Assembly: GCF_001005305.1 (NCBI RefSeq)
Contig: NZ_LBMH01000003.1
Span: 372,001-436,000 of the forward strand
Reading direction: 5' to 3'
DNA: 64,000 nt
DNA from: Kordia zhangzhouensis
GTDB taxonomy: Bacteria; Bacteroidota; Bacteroidia; Flavobacteriales; Flavobacteriaceae
The position numbers and the translations under genes are program-made. Positions 1 through 8,657 of this stretch are shown piece by piece (the first letter of the stretch is position 1; every line of letters begins with the position of its first letter). Below the pieces are notes generated by a model that saw nothing but the letters and a program-made list of their open reading frames with translations, ran no database searches and was not told where the DNA came from.

Positions 1-77
1 TTATTCAAATATTATTCTTCTTTATTCATAATTACCCTTATTTGACCTTTATTTTTGAAGTAAGAAAAAACATCTGC

Positions 78-257
78 ATGAGTAATAAAAAGAAACAATA
101 CAAAGCCTACAAATCATTAGTTATTCTAATTGGTATTATCTCTGGAGCAATTAATGGCTATGAGCTTTGCGGTATTAAATGCGCTATTATAGAAGCCTTT
201 TTTTTAGGATTAGTAATAAAGGATATAGGTAGAAATCTGTATCAATATAGAAAATAG
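78..257 (+). CDS. Small hypothetical membrane protein (59 aa)
   Basis: I do not recognise this family. From the ATG at 78 it gives 59 residues: a short Lys/Tyr-rich N-terminus (MSNKKKQYKAYK), two hydrophobic stretches (about residues 13-29 and 36-48) and a basic C-terminus, so a small inner-membrane protein is plausible. The frame also opens at 42, but a TAnnTTTG-type -7 box at 50-57 would start transcription near 64. That would leave a short leader before the ATG at 78 and excludes the upstream start. I see no TTG -33 element at the right distance and no clear ribosome binding site. It could be a chance ORF. Confidence 0.4.
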   Translation: MSNKKKQYKAYKSLVILIGIISGAINGYELCGIKCAIIEAFFLGLVIKDIGRNLYQYRK

Positions 258-592
258 CATATTGATGATTACACAAAAAGGTATTGCTATTAAAAACTTC
301 GTAAGCTATCTTAAAACATTGCTAAAACTCAAGTCATCACCTTTCAAAATCATTGACAATACAATCACGATGCCCTACCATCGAAAATAACTTTTATTAG
401 TACATATACCAGAATGTTAATCTAGGTCCTGAATGCTATATTGATTCAATCAATATAAAGAGGAGTGTTTTATATTCATTAAAGCCACGATTGTAAACGT
501 GTTGAGTCCACTTTACCGTTGTAGCCTCTTGTTCATCCATAAATAAGTCAATTTTGTGTCCACTTATTTCAAAACGAAACAAACAAAAACAA
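258..592. other. Gene-poor stretch upstream of the tRNA genes
   Basis: I see no supportable gene here. A 34-codon minus-strand ORF (540 to 436) has protein-like composition (begins MDEQEATTVKW) but no recognisable family, promoter or ribosome binding site. It could be a remnant of a decayed gene. No repeat or mobile-element end is evident. Confidence 0.4.
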
Positions 593-622
593 AAAAGCCG
601 AAGTATTGAAACTTCGGCTTTT
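593..622 (-). terminator. Rho-independent terminator of the tRNA unit
   Basis: An 8-bp GC-containing stem (597-604 pairs with 611-618) with a 6-nt loop, extended by A-T pairs. On the minus strand it is followed by a T tract. It lies just downstream of the tRNA-Leu gene and should end the tRNA-Gly/tRNA-Leu transcript. A T run also follows on the plus strand, so it may work in both directions. Confidence 0.8.
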
Positions 623-628
623 CTAATG

Positions 629-713
629 TACTCGAGGCGGGACTTGAACCCGCACGACCGTAATGGTCATTGGATTTTAAGTCCAACGTGTCTACCAATT
701 CCACCACTCGAGC
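629..713 (-). tRNA. tRNA-Leu (anticodon TAA)
   Basis: Read on the minus strand, the 85-nt gene has a GCTCGAG acceptor arm pairing with CTCGAGT (one G-U pair), a D-arm, an anticodon stem around CTTAAAA giving TAA, a long class II variable arm, and a GGTTCAAGTCC T-arm. The long variable arm and TAA anticodon identify leucine. The 3' CCA is not encoded. It follows tRNA-Gly by 19 nt in the same transcript. Confidence 0.95.
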
Positions 714-732
714 TTGGACTTTTTATATATAG

Positions 733-805
733 AGCGAAAAACGGGGCTCGAACCCGCGACCTCAACCTTGGCAAGGTTGCGCTCTACCAGCTGAGCTATT
801 TTCGC
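733..805 (-). tRNA. tRNA-Gly (anticodon GCC)
   Basis: Minus-strand 73-nt gene. The acceptor stem GCGAAAA pairs with TTTTCGC, the D-arm is AGCTCAGCTGGTAGAGC, the anticodon stem/loop reads CAACCTTGCCAAGGTTG (anticodon GCC), and the T-arm contains GGTTCGAGCCC. CCA is not encoded. It is the first gene of a two-tRNA unit with tRNA-Leu. Confidence 0.95.
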
Positions 806-848
806 AAGTATGTTTATGAACATCAATACTATTGCTGTATTGCGGATG

Positions 849-877
849 CAAATTTAATACATTTCTTTAAATACCAA
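849..877 (-). promoter_or_regulatory. Bacteroidota-type promoter for the tRNA pair
   Basis: On the minus strand TTG (877-875) is followed after 18 nt by TAAATTTG (856-849), matching the Bacteroidota primary sigma-factor pattern TTG-N17-23-TAnnTTTG. The predicted start near 842 lies about 37 nt upstream of mature tRNA-Gly. The tRNAs need not depend on readthrough from mutS. Confidence 0.7.
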
Positions 878-927
878 AGCGTTTTATTGAAAAAGAATAA
901 ATTATTTTTTAATCCCCTCGTAATCAA

Positions 928-3537
928 TTACTTTTTTTTGCGTTGCAACATCCTCTTAATCTCATTTAGCTTCATCAAGGCTTCAACTGGTGTTAAAGTA
1001 TCAATATCTGTGAGTAAAATTTCTTCCTTGATTTCTTCTAACAGCGGATCATCCATATTAAAAAAACTTAGTTGCAAATCATCGTCTACTTTTTTGAGAT
1101 CATCTGCCAGTTCTTCACTAGAATGAGATTTTTCCAATCGCTTTAAAATTTTATTTGCTTTATGAATCACTTGCTGCGGCATACCTGCCATTTTCGCTAC
1201 ATGAATTCCGAAGCTGTGCTCGCTTCCTCCTCTTACAAGTTTTCGCAAGAACAACACATTATCTTTTAATTCTTTTACAGATACATTATAATTTTTGATA
1301 CGATCAAAGATTTCTGTCATCTCATTCAATTCATGATAATGTGTAGCAAATAATGTTTTTGCACGTGAAGGATGCTCATGCAAATACTCGGAAATTGCCC
1401 AAGCAATTGAAATTCCGTCGTACGTACTAGTTCCTCGACCAATTTCATCCAACAGCACTAAACTTCTATCTGAGATATTGTTCAAAATAGATGCTGTTTC
1501 ATTCATTTCAACCATAAAGGTCGATTCGCCCATCGAAATATTATCGCTCGCACCTACTCTTGTAAAAATTTTATCTACCAAACCTATTCTAGCTGCATCT
1601 GCTGGAACAAAACTTCCCATTTGTGCTAACAATACAATGAGGGCTGTTTGACGCAAAATAGCAGATTTACCACTCATATTAGGGCCTGTAATCATAATGA
1701 TTTGTTGAGACTCTCTATCTAGTGACACATCATTAGCTATGTAACTTTCTCCTATTGGCAATTGTTTTTCAATCACGGGATGTCTCCCATTTTTGATTTC
1801 TAAATCGTAAGAATCATCTATTTCAGGATACACATAATTGTTAGCCTTTGCCAAAGAGGCAAAACCACATAGACAATCTAACTTAGCAATAATATTAGCA
1901 TTTTGCTGCACAGCCTTAATGTACTGATTCATCCACACTACAAGATCTCCAAATAATTCTTGCTCTATTTGTGTAATTTTTTCTTCGGCTCCAAGAATTT
2001 TAGTTTCATACTCTTTTAGTTCCTCTGTAATGTAACGTTCGGCATTGACTAATGTTTGTTTTCGTGTCCATGTATCAGGAACTTTAGCCTTGTGCGTATT
2101 TCGAACTTCTATATAATAGCCAAACACATTATTGGAAGCGATTTTTAGCGATGGAATACCTGTTGCAGCACTTTCACGTTCGAGCATTTTATCTAAATAA
2201 TCTTTCCCTGAAAAGGCTATACCTCTCAACTCATCTAACTGATCTGAATATCCACTAGCAATTGTGTTTCCTTTTAAAATATTTACTGGCGCCTCTTCAT
2301 TAAGTGTTTGTTTTATTTTTGAACGCAACAATTCACATTCGTGGATTGTATCTCCAATCACTTTTAACGCCTCATTAGAGCTTGCACCTGTAATTTGTTT
2401 GATAGGAACAATTGCTTCTAGCGAATTCTTTAATTGTATAACTTCTCTGGGCGATATTTTTGCAGTAGCTACCTTAGAAATCAAACGTTCAATATCACTA
2501 ATTTGTTTAATGTGATGTTGAATTGTATGTAATTCATCTTCCTGTTGAAACAAATAATTCACTACTTCGTGGCGCTGCTTAATCTGTTGACTATTTTTTA
2601 AAGGCAAAGCTAGCCAGCGTTTTAGCAAACGTCCACCCATAGGCGAAATTGTTTGATCTATAACATCTAATAACGTAATGGCATTAAACGCTGTGGAAGC
2701 ATATAATTCTAGATTTCTAACCGTAAAGCGATCCATCCAAACATAGGCGTCTTCAGCAATACGAGCTATTGAAGTAATGTGCTGTAATTTATGATGTCTG
2801 GTTTCTGATAAGTAATGCAATACCGCTCCAGAAGCTATAATACCTTCTTGCAAATCTTCTACACCAAACCCTTTAAGTGAGCTGGTATCAAAATGAGATA
2901 TGAGTTTTTCATGCGCAAAATCTGCTTTAAAAACCCAATCATCCAAATAGAATACATGGAAAGAGTTTCCAAAGGTTGCTACAAAATCTGTTTTTTTCTG
3001 TTTTGGAATCAAGATTTCACTAGGCTTGAAGTTTTGCAATAACTTGTCGATATATTCCTCAGATCCCTGCGTTGTCATAAATTCACCTGTCGAAACATCT
3101 AAAAAAGAAATTCCTAATAACTTTTTTCCATAATGCACCGCACACAAAAAGTTATTAGTTTTTGCTTGTAACACTTCATCATTAAAAGCCACTCCAGGAG
3201 TCACTAATTCTGTAACACCTCGTTTCACAATTTTCTTAGTTTGTTTTGGATCTTCTAATTGATCACAAATAGCAACCCGCTCACCTGCTTTTACCAGTTT
3301 GGGCAGATACGTATTTAATGAGTGATGAGGAAATCCTGCCAATTCAATATTGTCACCACCATTATTTCGATGCGTCAATACGATTCCCAAGATATTGGCT
3401 GCTTTGACAGCATCTTCACCAAAAGTTTCATAAAAATCTCCTACTCGAAATAGCAATAAAGCATCTGGATATTTACCTTTGATGCTATTGTATTGCTTCA
3501 TTAAGGGCGTAACTTTTTTCGCGCTGCTTTTTGCCAA
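928..3537 (-). CDS. mutS: DNA mismatch repair protein MutS
   Basis: MutS recognises mismatched and small-loop DNA and starts ATP-dependent repair with MutL. The 869-residue protein is full length for the family (E. coli 853). The mismatch-reading Phe-x-Glu is at residues 35-37 (GDFYETF). The connector, core and clamp domains follow, then the ABC-type ATPase with Walker A GPNMSGKS near residue 620, Walker [13 protein letters not shown] and the helix-turn-helix dimerisation region. The start is TTG: a TAA stop lies in frame five codons upstream with no ATG or GTG between, and [16 protein letters not shown] fits family N-termini. It is followed on the same strand by the tRNA pair, which has its own promoter. 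Confidence 0.97.
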   Translation of the reverse strand: MAKSSAKKVTPLMKQYNSIKGKYPDALLLFRVGDFYETFGEDAVKAANILGIVLTHRNNGGDNIELAGFPHHSLNTYLPKLVKAGERVAICDQLEDPKQTKKIVKRGVTELVTPGVAFNDEVLQAKTNNFLCAVHYGKKLLGISFLDVSTGEFMTTQGSEEYIDKLLQNFKPSEILIPKQKKTDFVATFGNSFHVFYLDDWVFKADFAHEKLISHFDTSSLKGFGVEDLQEGIIASGAVLHYLSETRHHKLQHITSIARIAEDAYVWMDRFTVRNLELYASTAFNAITLLDVIDQTISPMGGRLLKRWLALPLKNSQQIKQRHEVVNYLFQQEDELHTIQHHIKQISDIERLISKVATAKISPREVIQLKNSLEAIVPIKQITGASSNEALKVIGDTIHECELLRSKIKQTLNEEAPVNILKGNTIASGYSDQLDELRGIAFSGKDYLDKMLERESAATGIPSLKIASNNVFGYYIEVRNTHKAKVPDTWTRKQTLVNAERYITEELKEYETKILGAEEKITQIEQELFGDLVVWMNQYIKAVQQNANIIAKLDCLCGFASLAKANNYVYPEIDDSYDLEIKNGRHPVIEKQLPIGESYIANDVSLDRESQQIIMITGPNMSGKSAILRQTALIVLLAQMGSFVPADAARIGLVDKIFTRVGASDNISMGESTFMVEMNETASILNNISDRSLVLLDEIGRGTSTYDGISIAWAISEYLHEHPSRAKTLFATHYHELNEMTEIFDRIKNYNVSVKELKDNVLFLRKLVRGGSEHSFGIHVAKMAGMPQQVIHKANKILKRLEKSHSSEELADDLKKVDDDLQLSFFNMDDPLLEEIKEEILLTDIDTLTPVEALMKLNEIKRMLQRKKK

Positions 3538-3785
3538 TGTTTGCTTTTTTTAGTGTTATTTTTGCAGAAAATATAAATTGAACTCATCCGAGCTTTTCGT
3601 ATTTGTTAAAAAATTGTTCTTTTAAAAACCTGTTTTTGTCTTTTTTGAATTCTGTAGCGCTGCTATACAACTTAAAAAAAATACTTCAACAGAACTTAAA
3701 ATTCCTAATTTTCACTTAAATCCTAAAAGTCCAAATGAGTTCATTGCGAATTTAATTAAATTCAAGGAAAACTCACGAATTACCT

Positions 3786-4316
3786 ATGAGAAAACTCAAA
3801 AATAGTGAACTAAACCGATTAAGTGTTGACGAATTTAAATCGTCTCAAAAAACTAACTTAATTGTTATTCTCGATAATATTAGAAGCTTAAATAATATAG
3901 GCTCAGTTTTTAGAACAAGTGATGCTTTTTTGATTAAGAAAATTTATCTGTGTGGAATTACTGCAAAACCACCACATAAAGACATTCACCGAACAGCTTT
4001 GGGTTCTACCGAATCGGTTTCTTGGGAATATCGTGAAGATACCTTAACATTGGTAAAAGAACTACAAGAAAATAATGTGCAAGTAGCAGCTATTGAGCAA
4101 GCCGAAAAAGCCGTGATGCTAAATGAATTTTTACCTAAAAAAGATACTACGTATGCTCTTATTTTTGGAAATGAAGTAAAAGGTGTCCAACAATCTGTTG
4201 TTTCTGCTTGTGATTATGTAATTGAAATTCCGCAATTTGGCACAAAACATTCATTAAATATTTCTGTTAGTGCAGGCGTAGTGTTGTGGGATTTGTTTGC
4301 CAAACTTCGTTCTTAA
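3786..4316 (+). CDS. SpoU/TrmH-family RNA 2'-O-methyltransferase
   Basis: Predicted S-adenosylmethionine-dependent 2'-O-ribose methyltransferase of the SPOUT superfamily, acting on tRNA or rRNA in the cytoplasm. All three SpoU motifs are visible: motif 1 with NIGSVFRTSDAF (about residues 36-48), motif 2 IFGNEVKGV (about 127-135) and motif 3 IPQFGTKHSLNISVSAG (about 147-163), which form the trefoil-knot cofactor site. At 176 residues it is the short form without an N-terminal substrate-binding extension. It stands alone, with its start 248 nt from the mutS start. A -7-like box at 3557-3564 could give a long leader. The RNA substrate cannot be read from the sequence; TrmH-like tRNA modification is the usual guess. 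Confidence 0.9.
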   Translation: MRKLKNSELNRLSVDEFKSSQKTNLIVILDNIRSLNNIGSVFRTSDAFLIKKIYLCGITAKPPHKDIHRTALGSTESVSWEYREDTLTLVKELQENNVQVAAIEQAEKAVMLNEFLPKKDTTYALIFGNEVKGVQQSVVSACDYVIEIPQFGTKHSLNISVSAGVVLWDLFAKLRS

Positions 4317-4439
4317 ACAACTCTGTTTTTTAAGCCATCAAATTACATTTAAGCATTTAAAAACACACTGTTAGTACTCGCTACAATAACTTTGAAAATA
4401 AAGAATACTTCGTGTAGAGAATTGCGTTCTTTGTCAATT

Positions 4440-5561
4440 TTAAAAATCGTGAATTTCTGCAATAATTTTCTGATAATCATTAGCATTTGCAACAAAATCC
4501 AACTCTGAAACGTCAATAATTTTGACATTCAAATTTTTATGTGTCCTAATAAATTCTAAATATCCATTATTAATTTTATCTAAATATTCAGAAGGGATTT
4601 TCTGTTCATAATCACGCCCACGCTTTTTTATGTTTCGAAGCAATCGTTCTGTATTTTGATATAAATACACATACAAGTCTGGCTTTGGGATTTCCTTGTA
4701 CATAATATCAAACAACTTTCTGTATAACTTGTACTCTTCGTGTTGCAAAGTCACTTTTGCGAATATCAATGATTTAAAAACATCATAGTCAGACACAATA
4801 AAGTCTTTAAACAAATCCAACTGTGCTAAATCATCTGAAATTTGCTGGTATCGATCTGCCAAAAAAGACATTTCAAGTGGAAACGCATAACGTCCATTAT
4901 CTTCATAGAATTTTGGCAAAAAGGGATTATCCGCAAAGCGTTCTAAAATTAATTTCCCATTAAAATCTTCTGCTATTTTTGTTGCCAATGATGTTTTTCC
5001 AGCTCCAATATTCCCTTCAATAGCGATATAATTAAATCGGGAAAAATCTTTATTACTATTTGGATTTTGTAATTTTTCAATACTAATCTGCATTCCATCA
5101 CCTTTCAGTTGCGCATTCAATTGCGCTACTGTTTTTTTGAATATTGGATGAATTTTGCTAGGCGCAATATCGCACAAAGGCTGCATCACAAACTTACGTT
5201 CATGCGCAAGCGGATGCGGCAAGTTTAGCAAATCAGTCTTTACAATTTCGTCTTCATAAAAAACAACATCTATATCAATAGTACGATCTTGATATCCTTT
5301 TTGGCTATTTCTGACACGTCCAAGAACCACTTCTATTTTCAAAATTTCTTGCATCATTTCTGTAGGCGAAAGTGCAGTTTGCAAACCGACACAGGCATTG
5401 TAAAAGTCATTTCCGTCAAATCCCCATGAAGGTGTTTGGTAAATAGGAGAAACTTTACTCACACGACCTATTTTTTCAGAAAGTTGTTGTAGTGCATTTT
5501 GTAGATGTGCTCGCTTATCGCCAACATTACTCCCAATAGATATGTAGGTTGTGTGTAACAA
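4440..5561 (-). CDS. folK: FolK-deoxynucleoside kinase fusion protein
   Basis: Two enzymes in one chain. The N-terminal part (residues 1-160) is 6-hydroxymethyl-7,8-dihydropterin pyrophosphokinase of folate synthesis: YISIGSNVGDK near the start, then RTIDIDVVFY and LPHPLAHERKFV. The C-terminal part (about 175-373) is a deoxynucleoside kinase with P-loop EGNIGAGKTS (Lys189), a substrate-site ERF and the LID motif RNIKKRGRDYEQ, and would salvage deoxynucleosides. This fusion recurs in Flavobacteriia. The frame is open up to an ATG at 5660, but the extra 33 residues are hydrophobic and unlike FolK, and the conserved region begins at codon 35. I therefore prefer the TTG at 5561. The gene appears monocistronic. 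Confidence 0.9.
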   Translation of the reverse strand: MLHTTYISIGSNVGDKRAHLQNALQQLSEKIGRVSKVSPIYQTPSWGFDGNDFYNACVGLQTALSPTEMMQEILKIEVVLGRVRNSQKGYQDRTIDIDVVFYEDEIVKTDLLNLPHPLAHERKFVMQPLCDIAPSKIHPIFKKTVAQLNAQLKGDGMQISIEKLQNPNSNKDFSRFNYIAIEGNIGAGKTSLATKIAEDFNGKLILERFADNPFLPKFYEDNGRYAFPLEMSFLADRYQQISDDLAQLDLFKDFIVSDYDVFKSLIFAKVTLQHEEYKLYRKLFDIMYKEIPKPDLYVYLYQNTERLLRNIKKRGRDYEQKIPSEYLDKINNGYLEFIRTHKNLNVKIIDVSELDFVANANDYQKIIAEIHDF

Positions 5562-5828
5562 ATTCGGACAGATTGAATAGATATTTTGCAAAAATTTGCA
5601 GTGCCAAATATAGGCAAAATAAACGGACAGAGTGATTGAAAAGAAAGCTGATTTACCCAACTTTTCAACAAAAGTAAAGTTTGTAAATTCAATACTTTTT
5701 TTTGTGAAAAAAGTATCATAAATAAGATGTAAAGTGTAACATTTAGGAAGAAACTCACACTTACTTTCTAAGTATCGAATTAATAGATACTTTTGTGATA
5801 ATAAAAAAGACGATTTAAAATAAACGCT

Positions 5829-7595
5829 ATGAACTTTTTAAAACGAGTACTTTCAACTGTTGTTGGAATTGGTGTATTTTTTGCCTTATGCTTTATAATT
5901 TTATTCCTTTTAATTTTTATAAGTGCTGGCTCAGGCAAAGATGAAATTTTAGTAAAAAACAATTCTGTATTAGAATTGAAATTAGAGGCTCCTATTGACG
6001 ATTACGCTGGACGATTTGACTACAGTGACGTTCCTTTTTTTCCTCACGAGCAACAGTATGACGGCCTTTTTGATATTATAGAGGCAATAAATCATGCTGC
6101 TGATGATCCAAAGATTAAAGGAATTTCCATTAAAAACAATGCTTTAGAAGCAGGAATGGCACAAACCAAAGCACTACGCGACGCTTTATTAGCTTTTAAA
6201 GAGTCTGGAAAGTTTGTAGTCTCCTATGGAGATTTCTATTCACAAAAAGATTACTATTTAAATTCTGTAGCCGATACAATTTACTTAAACCCTGTAGGTG
6301 CATTAGATTTTAAAGGTTTAGCAATGGAGCGCATGTACTACAAAGAGTTTCAAGAAAAATATGGAGTAAAGATGGAAGTGATTCGTCATGGAAAGTATAA
6401 AAGTGCTGTAGAAGGATACTTAAGCCAAGAAATGAGCGAAGCAAACCGTGAGCAAATTTCCGTATTCTTACATTCTATCTGGACCAAAATGCGTGAAGAG
6501 ATTGGTGCTAACAGAAATATTTCTCCTGAACAATTAAACACTTTAGCTGATGAGCTGGCCGGACGTACAGCAGAACTCGCTTTAGCTTCAAATTTAGTCG
6601 ATAAAATTGGCTATGAAGATGAATATGAAGCAGGCATTAAAAATGCGTTGGGAGAAAAAGACAAATACAATAGCATCAACATTTACGATTATGCACAGCA
6701 TACGGGGAAACAGTATGTTAAAAAGACTGGAAAAGAAAAAATTGCCATAATCTATGCGCAAGGTCAAATCATGTATACCGAAGGTAATATTCATACAATA
6801 GGGCAAATTTCCATTAATAAAGCTTTAAAAGAGGCACGTGAAAATGACAATGTAAAAGCAATTGTATTACGCGTAAACTCTCCTGGAGGAAGTGCCTTGG
6901 CAAGTGAGTTGATTTGGCGTGAAATTGAGCGTACCAAACAAGTAAAACCTGTCATTGTTTCTATGGGTGATCTTGCCGCTTCTGGTGGGTATTATATTGC
7001 ATGCAATGCAGACAAGATTTTTGCTGAACCTAACACAATTACAGGAAGTATTGGTGTGTTTGGAACTGTTCCAAACATTCACAAACTAGCCGAAAATCTC
7101 GGTATCAATGCAGAGCAGGTTGGCACTAATAAAAACTCAGTAGATTACAGTGTATTTGAACCAATGACCGACGAACAACGAGCTTTGATTAAAGAAGGTA
7201 TTGAAGATATTTATGATTTATTTACCAAACGTGTCGCTGATGGGCGAAATATGACGCAAGCTGCTGTTGACGAGATTGGTCAAGGACGAGTTTGGACAGG
7301 TAGCGATGCAATTACAATTGGCTTAGTAGATGAAATAGGTGGGTTAGATGAAGCCCTACAAGCCGCTGCCGAAGCAGCAAACATTAAAGAGTACTCTATT
7401 GAAGAATTACCTGTTTATAAGCAAGATTTTCAAGACATTCTCAGTCAATACACAGGAGGATTTATCCAAACAAAAGAAGAAGTAATGAGAGAAGAATTAG
7501 GTAACGAAAACTATATGATTCTTCAAAAAATAAAACAGATTTCCGAAATGAAAGGACCGCAGTTATTGCTTCCTTACGAAATTGAGATTAAATAA
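5829..7595 (+). CDS. sppA: Signal peptide peptidase SppA, 67K type
   Basis: Membrane-anchored serine protease that degrades cleaved signal peptides. The 588-residue protein has an N-terminal transmembrane helix (residues 11-33) and the duplicated ClpP-like architecture of long-form SppA. The Ser-Lys dyad is split between the halves: Lys191 in HGKYKSAVEGY and Ser385 in MGDLAASGGYY. A C-terminal segment with ITGSIGVFG and GRVWTG follows, as in E. coli SppA. A -7-type box (TACTTTTG, 5788-5795) precedes it without an obvious -33 element. A strong terminator follows, so the gene is likely transcribed alone. Confidence 0.95.
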   Translation: MNFLKRVLSTVVGIGVFFALCFIILFLLIFISAGSGKDEILVKNNSVLELKLEAPIDDYAGRFDYSDVPFFPHEQQYDGLFDIIEAINHAADDPKIKGISIKNNALEAGMAQTKALRDALLAFKESGKFVVSYGDFYSQKDYYLNSVADTIYLNPVGALDFKGLAMERMYYKEFQEKYGVKMEVIRHGKYKSAVEGYLSQEMSEANREQISVFLHSIWTKMREEIGANRNISPEQLNTLADELAGRTAELALASNLVDKIGYEDEYEAGIKNALGEKDKYNSINIYDYAQHTGKQYVKKTGKEKIAIIYAQGQIMYTEGNIHTIGQISINKALKEARENDNVKAIVLRVNSPGGSALASELIWREIERTKQVKPVIVSMGDLAASGGYYIACNADKIFAEPNTITGSIGVFGTVPNIHKLAENLGINAEQVGTNKNSVDYSVFEPMTDEQRALIKEGIEDIYDLFTKRVADGRNMTQAAVDEIGQGRVWTGSDAITIGLVDEIGGLDEALQAAAEAANIKEYSIEELPVYKQDFQDILSQYTGGFIQTKEEVMREELGNENYMILQKIKQISEMKGPQLLLPYEIEIK

Positions 7596-7617
7596 TTTTG
7601 TTAGTTTTTAATCCAAC

Positions 7618-7653
7618 AAAAAGCCTTTCTGTAAATAACTAGAAAGGCTTTTT
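7618..7653 (+). terminator. Terminator after sppA
   Basis: Inverted repeat of 13 bp, aaaaagcctttct (7618-7630) pairing with agaaaggcttttt (7641-7653), with a 10-nt loop. The 3' arm runs into a T tract. It lies 22 nt after the sppA stop codon. Confidence 0.85.
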
Positions 7654-7767
7654 ATTTGCTTACAGAAACAACTTTCCAAAACATATATAATGATAGACAT
7701 CTGAGCTAGAACCATAAAATTAAAAATAACACAAATACTATCGTTGAAACTTTAGTATATTTACCTT

Positions 7768-8484
7768 ATGACAGTAGCCGATAAAAAACTTGCTGCCAGA
7801 ATCTATTTGTACTTGGCAGCATTATTCATTACTTCGTTAGTAGTTTCCAACTTGATTTTTCAGAAATTTTTCTATTGGTATCCGTTTGACATGGAAATAT
7901 TTGGCGAACGTTTATTCAAAATTTCTGTAGGATTACTACCCTATCCCATTACGTTTTTAATTACCGATGCCATTTCAGAAATTTATGGGAAAAAGAAAGC
8001 CAATCAAGTTGTAATTGCAGGAATTTTTGCTTCGTTCTTCTCTTTAGGCATTATCTATATTTCCAAATATGTGCCTGCCCTTAAAAATTCTCCTGTAAGT
8101 GATGAAACATTCACGAGAGTATTTGGCAATGCGCCTTTGGCAGTATTAGCTTCCATGCTTTCCTACTTGTTCGCTCAATTTGTAGATATTCAATTGTATC
8201 ACTTTTGGAAAAAACTCACTAAAGGAAAACACTTATGGTTACGCAATAACTTTTCCACCTTTGCGTCTCAATTTGTAGACACATTTTCGGTGATTACCTT
8301 ATTATGTATTTTTAAAATTTTACCGTGGGATATTTACTTAGGATTAATTGCTAGTGGCTTTATCTTTAAAGTGCTTGTCGCTTTTATTGACACGCCTTTT
8401 TTATACCTAATTGTATACATATTTAGAAAACGATTTAAGCTTGAAATTGGTGAAGAAATTGATTTGGACTCCTACGCTGTATAA
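7768..8484 (+). CDS. Queuosine precursor transporter (YhhQ/VUT family)
   Basis: Inner-membrane transporter expected to import a queuosine precursor (preQ0/preQ1) for tRNA modification. The 238-residue protein has about six hydrophobic helices and the family's conserved blocks: PYPITFLITDAISEIYGKKKA (residues 65-85) and, further on, FAQFVDIQLYHFWKK followed by WLRNNFSTFASQFVDT. I looked for a preQ1 riboswitch in the 100 nt upstream and saw no convincing one, although the leader has a TATATTTA box resembling a -7 element. It stands alone between sppA and the AsmA-like gene. Confidence 0.9.
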   Translation: MTVADKKLAARIYLYLAALFITSLVVSNLIFQKFFYWYPFDMEIFGERLFKISVGLLPYPITFLITDAISEIYGKKKANQVVIAGIFASFFSLGIIYISKYVPALKNSPVSDETFTRVFGNAPLAVLASMLSYLFAQFVDIQLYHFWKKLTKGKHLWLRNNFSTFASQFVDTFSVITLLCIFKILPWDIYLGLIASGFIFKVLVAFIDTPFLYLIVYIFRKRFKLEIGEEIDLDSYAV

Positions 8485-8657
8485 GCTGTTTTTTTCTAGA
8501 AAAACGTTCATTAATAGTTTCAACTTAGTATAAACGCTGAAAAATTTGCTCTTTTCATTCAGATGTTAACGCGTCTCGTTATTTTTAAAAAATTTATCAT
8601 CTTCTTAACTATAATTAGTTAAAAAATCGCTTATTTATACAGTACAAATACATAGCA

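Noticed and set aside
554-1126. 190-codon plus-strand ORF
   Set aside because: It runs through both minus-strand tRNA genes and the 3' end of mutS. Its translation includes antisense tRNA sequence and is not a real gene.
5562-5660. N-terminal extension of the FolK-dNK fusion (ATG at 5660)
   Set aside because: Hydrophobic, unlike FolK, and the conserved region begins at codon 35; the TTG at 5561 fits better.
7655-7767. Possible preQ1 riboswitch before the queuosine-precursor transporter
   Set aside because: I looked for the preQ1-I hairpin plus A-rich tail and found no matching stem or conserved loop.
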